NCBI RefSeq assembly: GCF_000234355.1
Contig: NZ_AGQV01000004.1
Location: forward strand, 1-64,000
DNA length: 64,000 bases
Direction: 5' to 3'
Source: Gluconobacter morbifer G707
Lineage (GTDB): Bacteria > Pseudomonadota > Alphaproteobacteria > Acetobacterales > Acetobacteraceae
Below the pieces are notes generated by a model that ran no database searches, was not told where the DNA came from, and worked only from the letters and a program-made list of their open reading frames with translations. The translations under genes were made by a program, and so were the position numbers. Numbering within the stretch: the stretch's first letter is position 1; every line of letters begins with the position of its first letter. Below, piece after piece: positions 34,507 to 42,698 of this stretch.

Positions 34507-34770
34507 GTGCTCAAAAAGATAGGCAAAACATATCATTTTCGCAGGGCTGTCCCTCGTGGCCTGCGTGATTCGCTCGGGCAAACAGAGTTCTCGATTTCAC
34601 TGAAAACACAGAACCGCCGGACTGCGAGGTCCAGGGCTGTGGTGATATACGCGGAGATAGACAGAGTTCTGTGGAGTGGTGATGACGTGAAGAGCAAGGT
34701 TGACGCTCTAGCTAGGCTCCGGGAGAGAGACTATTTCTGGAGACGATTTCAAGAAGAACCTTCTTACAGC
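34507..34770 (+). pseudogene. Integrase N-terminal fragment (IME3)
   Basis: From a GTG start the frame reads KKIGKTYHFRRAVPRGLRD, LGQTEFSISLKTQNRRTAR, matching the N-terminal 85 residues of the IME1 and IME2 integrases (YYFRRAVPLDLRPLLG; EVSHSLKT). After about residue 85 similarity ends and the frame runs on into sequence that resembles the reverse strand of mobC. The catalytic domain is absent, so IME3 cannot excise by itself, though the IME1/IME2 integrases might recognise its att. Confidence 0.75.
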
Positions 34771-34789
34771 GTTCGATGCAGCCGATCAG

Positions 34790-34930
34790 GGCGGCCAGAA
34801 GGTGCTTCTCGGTTATCAGGCATGGCCGGACGTCTTGTTCTGTGGAGGTCAACAGGGGAGTCCTCCTTGCCGACTGTCTCGTAGATAACCACGCTACACT
34901 TCTGAGCAAGGCAGAAATGTCTCAGAAAAC
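34790..34930 (-). pseudogene. Decayed mobC start and oriT region (IME3)
   Basis: tcaggcatggccggacgtc near 34816-34834 matches tcaggcatggcggggcgtc around the mobC start in IME2. The following stretch (about 34865-34915) aligns loosely with the IME2 oriT hairpin but the arms no longer pair. Only the first few mobC codons remain. Confidence 0.55.
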
Positions 34931-35167
34931 AGAATAGCAATTCAAAAAACCGAATTTTGAAACCGTACAGAAGGGAAATGAAAATTATTTGATTTCATCC
35001 TAGTGAAAACATCGGTCTCGGTAAATTCGTTTGAAAAAGAAATCCGGAAACATGCTCTTCCAAAAATATCGGCATGCATATTCTGATATATTCTTGCGAT
35101 TACGCGATGGTGATTTCTCTCTATGCAGTAATTCATGAAAATACTCGGGTGATCTGAGGAAAATTTC

Positions 35168-36388
35168 ATGACTGACCATCTTTCGTTTCACACACCAGCC
35201 CGGCCCGAAAAATGCCTCACCCGACGCAGCGTTCTAACTGGCGTTGCTGGGGCTTCCATCCTGGGGCTCAGCAGTACCCGAGCCGCCAGTGTCCCCGGAA
35301 GCGTTTCACCACCGAGTGTCGTCAGTCAGCCCCCACGGGCATGGGGAACACAGGCAGGCCCCAGCTATGTGCCGGACCCGGATGTCATCACTCTCGACCC
35401 GTCCTTTAAAGACCTGACCTATTTTGCATCTCCCATCCGTCGCGTATGGGACCAGGGTGGCTGGCTGGAAGGCCCGGCCTGGAGTAACGAAGGGCGCTTT
35501 CTGGTTTTAAACGACGACATCCGTTCCCGTGCCCTGCGCTATACATGGGAAACAGGCGAGATTTCAGACTTTCGTCCTGACAGTTATGCTGCAAACGGTA
35601 ACTGTTTCGATTTCACGGGACGCCTCATTGTCTGCGAGGACTTTTTCCGACGTGTGGTCCGTTGGGAACATGATGGAAGCGTCAAAGTTCTTGCCGACCG
35701 ATATAATGGACAAGGCCTGAACTCTCCCAATGATGTCGTACCCCATCCAGATGGAAGTGTCTGGTTCACCGACCCAGGCTACGGCACGAACCTGACCGAA
35801 GGCCATCCTGACGCACCGGGAGGACCGACAAATCCGGACGGAAAAATTCGCTGGAATATCGGGCGCGAACTCATTGGCGAAATTGGTGGCACAAAGCGTC
35901 AGGCTGACAATGTGTTTCGAATTGCTCCAGACGGAACGCTCACATCTGTCCTTCCAGAAAAAGACCTTCGTGACCCGAACGGCCTGTGTTTTTCAACGGA
36001 CTATAAAAAGCTCTATCTCGTTTCCACACCCAAGGGTCCCGGTCAGACAGTTGGAGGAGACCAGGCCATTCACGTTTATGATGTTAATGGCAGCGTCCTG
36101 AGCAATGGGCGTATTTTCACCAATATGCAGCTCAATGGCGCACAGATGAACCCGGACGGCATCCGCATAGACGTTTTTGGAAATCTGTGGTGTGGAGCCT
36201 CCGGCCCTCTCGGCTTGTGCGGCGTGATGGTTTTCAATCCGGCAGGAAAACTGATTGGACGAATCAGACTCCCTCAAGGCTGCTCCAACCTGACCTTTGG
36301 TGGTCCAAAACGTGACCATCTCTTTATGTGCGCGGCGGGATCTCTTTTCACACTTCAGGTCGGTGTGCAGGGGTTTGCACCCTCTTGA
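35168..36388 (+). CDS. Tat-exported SMP-30/gluconolactonase-like protein, IME3 copy
   Basis: Encodes 406 residues. The twin-arginine signal peptide (LTRRSVLTGVAGASILGL) differs at several positions from the IME2 copy (MTDHLSFHTPARPEK versus MTDHLSLQAPTQSEK), but the mature protein is identical except Asp for Val at residue 117. It is intact although every other gene of IME3 is broken, which suggests selection for the lactonase or recent repair by conversion from the IME2 copy. Same GAGGAAAA ribosome site. Predicted periplasmic lactone hydrolase. Confidence 0.88.
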   Translation: MTDHLSFHTPARPEKCLTRRSVLTGVAGASILGLSSTRAASVPGSVSPPSVVSQPPRAWGTQAGPSYVPDPDVITLDPSFKDLTYFASPIRRVWDQGGWLEGPAWSNEGRFLVLNDDIRSRALRYTWETGEISDFRPDSYAANGNCFDFTGRLIVCEDFFRRVVRWEHDGSVKVLADRYNGQGLNSPNDVVPHPDGSVWFTDPGYGTNLTEGHPDAPGGPTNPDGKIRWNIGRELIGEIGGTKRQADNVFRIAPDGTLTSVLPEKDLRDPNGLCFSTDYKKLYLVSTPKGPGQTVGGDQAIHVYDVNGSVLSNGRIFTNMQLNGAQMNPDGIRIDVFGNLWCGASGPLGLCGVMVFNPAGKLIGRIRLPQGCSNLTFGGPKRDHLFMCAAGSLFTLQVGVQGFAPS

Positions 36389-36401
36389 GATAATATGAGG
36401 G
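35318..36401 (+). repeat. 1084-bp near-identical repeat, copy 2
   Basis: Partner of 32423-33506; one mismatch seen in 1084 bases. Outside these limits the two loci diverge at once on both sides. Confidence 0.85.
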
Positions 36402-36474
36402 GCGCTACGCCCCTCAAAAACACGCTGGATTGTACCAGAACGCTAGTCACGAAATGCTCGGAGAATTTTTGGCT

Positions 36475-36897
36475 TATCTGGCAGCTTGCAACGGCACGAA
36501 CGGGTTCCGGAGAACGATCATATCGAATACGGACAGACCATCCTGCATGTCTTTCGATATAATCGTTTCTATATAATTCTTAATGACACATTGCCAAAAT
36601 CATGCTGTCATAAGTCTGCAAGCTACACCGACGGATAATGGCCCATCCACGTGCACAAACATTCGTGGTCAGGTCATGCACCGTTGTCAGACTGCTGATG
36701 TCTGCGACCAGTTCTCCTATGTCTTCAAGGGATAGTTTTGTCTTGCGCCGCAGCGTATTAGTCATCTTGTTCAGGGACTGAACCGAGATATGGCAGTCCG
36801 CATGGCCAAGATATCTTCCGCAACACGCATTTTTCCAACATTTTGTTCTAGGCAGGCATAGAGCAGGATATTCGTATTCAAAAGAACGGATATGCTC
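36475..36897 (-). pseudogene. vapC pseudogene (IME3)
   Basis: Aligns with the IME2 vapC along its length. The start codon is ATA instead of ATG (gagcatatcc versus gagcatgtcc), the PIN motif reads LLNTNILLYA with catalytic Asp replaced by Asn, and frameshifts break the frame near 36825 and 36590. The middle (ISVQSLNKMTNTLRRKTKL; LQTYDSMILA) remains recognisable. Upstream vapB is deleted except for its last codons. Loss of antitoxin together with inactivation of the toxin is the order expected for safe decay. Confidence 0.82.
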
Positions 36898-36939
36898 AGT
36901 CCTATGGACGTTCAACCAAAAAAATCACCTGAACGGACA

Positions 36940-37190
36940 GATCCATTTCAATATGGTCGTACTGGACAATCCGGTTGCCTCTCAAAGCGAAAGACTATTG
37001 CACACACAGGAAGCACAGATGATGCTCCTGCCTCCACGTGATCCAGGCTTCAACCTGTTCGAAATAAACTCCACTCCTTTGCGGACCAAGACAGAAAGAA
37101 CTGTCATGGCCTTGGAGGGCGCTTCTGGATACGGGTCAGAACAACGCGAGTTTGCTCTCGATTGGATCATTGGTTCCAATCGTCCTGCCT
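36940..37190 (+). pseudogene. IS630-family transposase fragment
   Basis: In one frame: VVLDNPVASQSERLL, MMLLPPRDPGFNLFEI, then LRTKTERTVMALEG. These match the C-terminal part of IS630/Tc1-type transposases (VVLDN..SH....., LPPYSPDLNPIE, LRK..ERTV..L). The N-terminal and catalytic first Asp are missing and no terminal repeats were seen. It lies exactly at the outer border of IME3, so an insertion or recombination there probably deleted vapB and the end of the element. Confidence 0.6.
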
Positions 37191-37243
37191 CTTTATGCTT
37201 CCAGCATCTCTCATATGCTGGTCACGAGTTCTGTCTCCGACTA

Positions 37244-37273
37244 AAAAAGGGCAACCCTAAGGCTACCCTTTTT
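37244..37273. terminator. Rho-independent terminator (TonB receptor gene)
   Basis: aaaaaggg (37244-37251) pairs with cccttttt (37266-37273) around a 14-base loop; on the minus strand the stem is followed by T/A-rich sequence. It lies about 20 bases beyond the stop of the leftward TonB receptor gene. Confidence 0.65.
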
Positions 37274-37295
37274 AAAAATACGTTCCAAATAAAGA

Positions 37296-39701
37296 TCAGA
37301 ATGACGTCGAAACCGTTCCTGTCATACTGAAACGGGGTTCAACATAAAACTGGGCTCCGCTGCCTGTTTTGGACATGTTGCCATTCATCAGGAGAACGGA
37401 ACGCATATTTGTTCCCACACCAACAGCACCAGTCCGGACGATGGACCCCGTGAGGTTGGTGAAGTTCAGACGAAACGTAGGCGACTTTGCAAAGAGGAAA
37501 GGCTTGAAGTGATACCCGAGAGATAGGGTATCCGTTACATAACCAGGAATACGCTGATCGCCGGCCAGGGTGACAGATTGCGGGCCTGTATAGTGAACCG
37601 TTCCGTTTGCGAAAAAACCTTTATATGTGTAGGTCAGACCAAAATTGGCCAGTACATGTGGCGCCATTGGGGCCTGCTTGCCCTTCGTTCGGAAAGCGGA
37701 CAGATTTCCCTCAATGTCTGAAGCCGCAATGTTGGTGTCCATCCGGGCATTCAGATATTCGAACGAAACATAAGGACTGAAGCCGTGAATCGGCTGTGCG
37801 GCAAGCATGACGTCGAAGCCGCGTACTGTCTGGTTGCCAGCATTGACCACACCGGACTGGTTGTCACCGACATATGTCGAGAGCAAGCGGTTCGTGATAT
37901 TGTAATTGAACAGATCAAGATCAGCAACGATATACTGATCATGATACCGGTATCCCAGTTCTTCCTTGATGGAATACTGATTTTTCGGGAATGTTCCAGT
38001 CAGCTTCGTATTGGTCAGAGCAGATGCGCTCGGCTGACGGAAATCTCCTTCGGCGTTGATGTAGATCTGGTTATGGGTGTTGATGTTGTAGCTGACCGAG
38101 AAATGTGGCAGCGGCGCCGTCAGGTTTTCGCCCATCTGGGCGCGCCCCGGATAGGTCATGTACCAGAGATTGGACATGATATATTTGAAGCCGGCATTCA
38201 TGATCAGGCGGTCATTGAAATATTTCGCCGTTTCCTGAAGGAAAAGGGAGTGCGTCTCCGATCCGGTCCGACTTCCGGGATAATCACGTGTACCTTTGGA
38301 ATAGACCTGATAGGCGCCGTTGTTCGGGCTTGGATTGGCTCCGTTGGCCGTTGTTACACTTAAGGGGAAATGAACGGTTGAATCTGTGTTCTGGTACCAG
38401 TACCCGATCTCGAAATAGTTATGTGCATCAATGTCATAGCCAAGTTTGGCGACAGCACCGACATTGAGCGCACCATTGGCCTGATAATAGCTGGTCAGAG
38501 GAGCCCCAGCCGCCACTGACTGACCGCTAGCGTAAGTGTACTGACCGGCACTGGCATTCCCACCGGCTTCTCCATCCCAACCCTGACCCCAGTTGTAATA
38601 TGGCTTCAGGTCAAAGACGAGCTTGCGCGTCAGGACGACATGGATAGGCGCCGTCAGAAAGAACTCATTCCAGTGATCGATATTGTTTTTCCAGTACTGG
38701 TTCCCGACAGGATCGTACTCTCCTTTCCAGCCATAACCGGTACCGTTATGCTTATAGGCATAGAATTCGGACTGGTTCGCATAGTTGTTGACGACGAAAT
38801 CTTCGTTGTTCCAGGATAGGAAAACTTTCGCGAAAGACCCGTTGCTCCAGTCCTTGCGGATGCCGAAATCGATATGACGACGCTGGTTGATACCTGCGCC
38901 CATCCAGGAGCGCGCATGTGTATTGGAAAAGGAGAAAAAACTGCGGACGCCGGAATTCGCAATATTGCCGGATTCAAGACGAATGAATTCGCGCGACAGG
39001 TTGTTGGTTCCGTACGAAAAATCCATCATGCCACCGAATTTGTGCGACGGGTCATGGGATGTTTCGTTCATGACACCACCAGCTGCAGAGGTTGTGGCGA
39101 CATCAATGGGAGACGATCCTGGAAGGATACTGACACTGTCGAGATTTTCGGAATCAATATCTTCGGCCAGATAGGTCGCGTTCTGGGCGGGAGCACCATC
39201 CAAAAGAAGACCCATATCCGAATCTGTCAGACCCCGGTTCTGGATCTGTCCGCCCTGAAGACCGGATGTGTCGGTTGTGGAAATACTGACACTTGGAAGG
39301 TTCTTGATCAGGTCGAGAGCCGTGCTCGTCGGGCTTTTGGCTTCGATATAAGCTTTTGAAACCGTCTGGATAGCGTAGGGCGCCGTCTCCACCCGCATCA
39401 TGCCGCCACCACGGCTCCGGCTATTGGGCGAATTTGACACGACGACATGCTCGTCGGAATGGGAATCAATAGAGCTTGGCGACTTTTTGCGGGACATAGA
39501 AACTGTACCCGCCACATGTGGCGCAGCGGCAGACCCATGGCCTGATGATGCGTGATGATGCGTGACATGCGCCTGGGAGGAATTAGAAGTCCGGGCTGAA
39601 GCAATCTTGCTGATACTGGTAGAGCCCAGACCGGCAAGGCAGCTCATCAGAAAAAGCGATTTACGGGATGAAACTGTTCTGGAGAGGTACTGCTTTTTCA
39701 A
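37296..39701 (-). CDS. TonB-dependent outer-membrane receptor
   Basis: Encodes 801 residues. Signal peptide at the N-terminus (KSLFLMSCLAGLGSTSISKI), then a His/Ser-rich stretch (about 40-95), a plug domain (TVSKAYIEAKSPTSTALDLI, IQNRGLTDSDMGLLLDGAP, SVSILPGSSPIDV) and a beta-barrel of about 600 residues ending in aromatic Phe (GTVSTSF), the outer-membrane insertion signal. No tonB box was pinned down. Substrate unknown; such receptors take up iron chelates, or sugars and other ligands. Monocistronic, with its own terminator. Lies just outside the integrated elements. Confidence 0.9.
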   Translation of the reverse strand: MKKQYLSRTVSSRKSLFLMSCLAGLGSTSISKIASARTSNSSQAHVTHHHASSGHGSAAAPHVAGTVSMSRKKSPSSIDSHSDEHVVVSNSPNSRSRGGGMMRVETAPYAIQTVSKAYIEAKSPTSTALDLIKNLPSVSISTTDTSGLQGGQIQNRGLTDSDMGLLLDGAPAQNATYLAEDIDSENLDSVSILPGSSPIDVATTSAAGGVMNETSHDPSHKFGGMMDFSYGTNNLSREFIRLESGNIANSGVRSFFSFSNTHARSWMGAGINQRRHIDFGIRKDWSNGSFAKVFLSWNNEDFVVNNYANQSEFYAYKHNGTGYGWKGEYDPVGNQYWKNNIDHWNEFFLTAPIHVVLTRKLVFDLKPYYNWGQGWDGEAGGNASAGQYTYASGQSVAAGAPLTSYYQANGALNVGAVAKLGYDIDAHNYFEIGYWYQNTDSTVHFPLSVTTANGANPSPNNGAYQVYSKGTRDYPGSRTGSETHSLFLQETAKYFNDRLIMNAGFKYIMSNLWYMTYPGRAQMGENLTAPLPHFSVSYNINTHNQIYINAEGDFRQPSASALTNTKLTGTFPKNQYSIKEELGYRYHDQYIVADLDLFNYNITNRLLSTYVGDNQSGVVNAGNQTVRGFDVMLAAQPIHGFSPYVSFEYLNARMDTNIAASDIEGNLSAFRTKGKQAPMAPHVLANFGLTYTYKGFFANGTVHYTGPQSVTLAGDQRIPGYVTDTLSLGYHFKPFLFAKSPTFRLNFTNLTGSIVRTGAVGVGTNMRSVLLMNGNMSKTGSGAQFYVEPRFSMTGTVSTSF

Positions 39702-39896
39702 TTTATGCCTTCCCTGGCTGCTACTCTATTCAAAAGGCGCGATATTCGCTGTCCGGGACACCCCTCGTATCCATTGCCGCCCCGTATCATACCCCATGCT
39801 CTCGCCCAAAGAGATTGACCGAATATTTCAGCGAAACATGTCGCGAAAAATTTTATCCTTGCACGCAGGCCACACAGACTGGCGATGCCGATCAGA

Positions 39897-41237
39897 TCAG
39901 GAGGCAGTGTCTTCGGACTGAGACCGGGCATCATCTGCCTCTCCGATCCGACCGGAAAACATCCATACGCCTAGCAGACGGGAGAACAGAATAGCGGCAT
40001 TGCAGAGCGCTGTCGTAAAGCAGGCCCCAGCGAGACCGAAAAGAAGCGTCAGGACATAGATGCTGGGGAAATAGATGAAAGTAACGACTGATCGACTGGT
40101 CATCAGGAAGCGGACATGCCCGACCACAATCAGCAGAGGTTCGAGCGGAATGACCAGAAGGCTGAAAATTGCCGCAACCAGCATGATGGAAATATAGAGA
40201 GACGTGTGCGGGACATGGACGTGGAGCATCAGGGCGAAAATCTTCGATCCCAGCAGCGCGGCCACCAGAAGCAGGACCAGGGAAATGCCGCCCAGTATCC
40301 CGAAAACGCGCCACGTTACCTGTTTCAGTCCCTTCCAGTTCTGCTGATCGCGCATTTTGACGAGTTCAGGATAGAGGACAGGAGAAATAAGCTGCGCTGG
40401 CGTCACGATGCCATCCGCGATCTGGCGACAGACCCGGAAAACGGCTGCTTCCGCCGGCCCTAGGCCGTTGCCCACAAGAAGCGTGGCGACATTGCCGGAA
40501 ATGGCACCCAGCGTCTGGTTGATGCTGGCGGCTCTCGTGAACTGCCACATCCCGGGAAGCTGCCACGTCCAGTGCCGGAAGGCCTGAAAATACCGCAGCC
40601 TGAATTTCCCACGCAGGATCCGGAAGGCCGCCTGCATATAGAGGCTGTAATCCATGAACAGGGTCGCAGCCCAGACCGCGAGAAAATAGCCCAGCTTCAG
40701 ATGCAGGACATATCCGATCAGAACACCAGCCGTCCGGACAAGGGCGGCGCAGCTATCGATCAGGGGAACGAGATGGAATTTCCCCGCCATGCGCAGAACG
40801 CCTATGGCCCATCCCGTATACATCAGAGGGCTGGCGAAGATATAGAGGTCCGCCAGAAAGCGGACATGCCCCGACCAATGGGCCGTACTGCCATAGATCT
40901 GGACAGCAATCAGCCCGAAGACAACGGAAAAGGCCGCCGAAAGTCCATCAAGCCGGATGCAGAAATGAATGACCTGCCGAAGCAGGTCGGTGTCATTCCC
41001 GTTGAAAGCTTCGCTACCAAAACGGATCAGCGTCTGCCACGACTGCATCCGTGACAACATGGATGCAGTCGTGGCCAGGGAATGAATCAGGATCAGCAAC
41101 CCGAAACCGGGTAGCCCGAGGGTCCTGACTGCAAACGCAATATAAATGAAGCTGCACAATGCATTGGCCACACGGCCAAGGGTGAGCATGCTCGTATTTC
41201 GGAAGATTGATCTGAAAACAGAGGTCTCACCTGACAT
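39897..41237 (-). CDS. Wzx-like polysaccharide/lipid-linked flippase
   Basis: Encodes 446 residues with 12-14 hydrophobic helices and the N-terminal pattern of polysaccharide exporters of the MOP superfamily (SIFRNTSMLTLGRVANALCS, AVRTLGLPGFGLLILIHSL). Predicted inner-membrane flippase for a lipid-linked glycan. It is divergent from the glycerophosphotransferase-like gene at 41449, separated by 211 bases, which suggests a small envelope-glycan locus. Substrate cannot be told from sequence. Confidence 0.8.
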   Translation of the reverse strand: MSGETSVFRSIFRNTSMLTLGRVANALCSFIYIAFAVRTLGLPGFGLLILIHSLATTASMLSRMQSWQTLIRFGSEAFNGNDTDLLRQVIHFCIRLDGLSAAFSVVFGLIAVQIYGSTAHWSGHVRFLADLYIFASPLMYTGWAIGVLRMAGKFHLVPLIDSCAALVRTAGVLIGYVLHLKLGYFLAVWAATLFMDYSLYMQAAFRILRGKFRLRYFQAFRHWTWQLPGMWQFTRAASINQTLGAISGNVATLLVGNGLGPAEAAVFRVCRQIADGIVTPAQLISPVLYPELVKMRDQQNWKGLKQVTWRVFGILGGISLVLLLVAALLGSKIFALMLHVHVPHTSLYISIMLVAAIFSLLVIPLEPLLIVVGHVRFLMTSRSVVTFIYFPSIYVLTLLFGLAGACFTTALCNAAILFSRLLGVWMFSGRIGEADDARSQSEDTAS

Positions 41238-41448
41238 GCGGGTCTTCTGACCACAAAGCCCGCAGGGTGTCTATAGTCGGCATCCCTCCCGGGCAGACAT
41301 GCTTCGTCGCAGGCATCTGCCTTGACAGACAGTCAGGTCACGTTATCCCGAGGCATTACAGTATGTGACATTTTCATGACAGAGACTTCAAGATGCGCCT
41401 GATTTCAAAAGAAAAGAAGATCGCATTTCAAAACAAGAAAAACCGATC

Positions 41449-42579
41449 ATGAATATCGCCTTTATTTATATTGCAGAACCCTACCAATGCTATCATACAG
41501 CGTCTGTAGCCAGTGCTCTTTCACATATCCCCGGCTTTACTGTAACTGAATATTACAGCTTTTCAGAAACCGTCGCCCATCTTTCCCGGATCCGTCAGGC
41601 CCTTCACGAGCCTCCCCTCCCCTTGCGCCAGTTCAGCAAATCCCCGAAAGCCCGCCTTCTCTCAAGACTGAAGCGGCTGGATCAGGAGCGTGAACTCGTC
41701 CTGCAGGAAAATATTCCTGAACTGAACCGGTACGATGCCATCGTGGCAACCGAATATACCGCAGGACTGCTCAAGAAGATGGGGCTCTCCGGTCCGGAGC
41801 TAATCCTTCTGATGCACGGTGCAGGGGACCGATACGTCAATGACGAACATCTTGTCCGCGACTTTGACCTGACGCTCCTACCAGGCCCCAAGGTGGAGCA
41901 GTATTTCAGAGAGAATGGCCTTCTCCGGGAGGGACATTACAGTGTGGTCGGTTATCCCAAGTTCGATGTCTTCGATGCTCTGGGTAAAAATCCTACCCCC
42001 CTGTTTTCAGACAAGCGCCCCTTTGTCCTTTATAATCCCCATTACCAGCGGAAACTGACCTCGTATCGCGCCTGTACGAAAGAAATCACCCGTGGTTTCA
42101 GACAGCAGGATACCTGGAATCTGGTGATCGCTCCGCATATCAAGATGTTTCACAAGGGATTTGGCCTCCGGTCGCATTTCCTGAAACGGCAGGCGAAAAG
42201 TGGGATTTTCGTGGATACCGGCTCATCCGCCATGCTGGACATGACATACACCTCGCAGGCCGCCATTTACGTTGGTGACGTCAGCAGTCAGGTCTATGAA
42301 TTCCTGGCCATCCCCCGGCCCTGCGTGTTCCTCAATCCCCGGAAGCTCCCGTGGCGGGACAATCCCCATTTCCTTCACTGGACACTGGGCGACGTGGTGG
42401 AAGATCCTAAAGACATCATGGACGCCATTACCCGCGCGCCCGAGCGTCACGCCCATTACAGGCCCCTTCAGGAAAAGCTTTTCCGCGAAACGTTCGGGGC
42501 ACCCCTTTTCGGCGCATCGCAGCGGGCTGCCGACGCCATTGGCAATTATCTGCAGCGGGACCGACCAGCCAAGGCCTGA
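41449..42579 (+). CDS. CDP-glycerol glycerophosphotransferase-like protein
   Basis: Encodes 376 residues. A GT-B-like two-domain protein: the N-terminal half includes ATEYTAGLLKKMGL, LLMHGAGDRYVNDEH and GYPKFDVFDALG, and the C-terminal half VLYNPHYQRKL, WNLVIAPHIKMF, SAMLDMTYTSQAAIYVGDVSSQ and YEFLAIPRPCVFLNP. These correspond to the TagF/CDP-glycerol glycerophosphotransferase family, where the H-G and D-x-SS motifs bind the nucleotide-linked substrate. It would modify a surface glycan with a polyol phosphate. Paired with the divergent flippase. The exact donor is inferred. Confidence 0.7.
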   Translation: MNIAFIYIAEPYQCYHTASVASALSHIPGFTVTEYYSFSETVAHLSRIRQALHEPPLPLRQFSKSPKARLLSRLKRLDQERELVLQENIPELNRYDAIVATEYTAGLLKKMGLSGPELILLMHGAGDRYVNDEHLVRDFDLTLLPGPKVEQYFRENGLLREGHYSVVGYPKFDVFDALGKNPTPLFSDKRPFVLYNPHYQRKLTSYRACTKEITRGFRQQDTWNLVIAPHIKMFHKGFGLRSHFLKRQAKSGIFVDTGSSAMLDMTYTSQAAIYVGDVSSQVYEFLAIPRPCVFLNPRKLPWRDNPHFLHWTLGDVVEDPKDIMDAITRAPERHAHYRPLQEKLFRETFGAPLFGASQRAADAIGNYLQRDRPAKA

Positions 42580-42698
42580 GAACGACATCTGAAACTGCCG
42601 CACTCTGGGCAGAAGGCTGAATACGTGTTTTTCTAAGCCAAAGCGGTGTTCGTGCGTTACTGCCGAGACCTCACGGAGATGCAAGGATTTTTGAAGCA

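Larger units (their letters stand above)
34381..36920. mobile_element. IME3: deletion remnant of an IME2-like element
   Basis: About 2.5 kb: att site 3, integrase N-terminal fragment, decayed mobC/oriT sequence, intact lactonase, dead vapC and the last codons of vapB. All of it lies in the same order as the ends of IME2; everything from mid-integrase to the start of mobC is missing. The right border is where homology stops and an IS630-like fragment begins; no fourth att copy was found. Confidence 0.75.
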
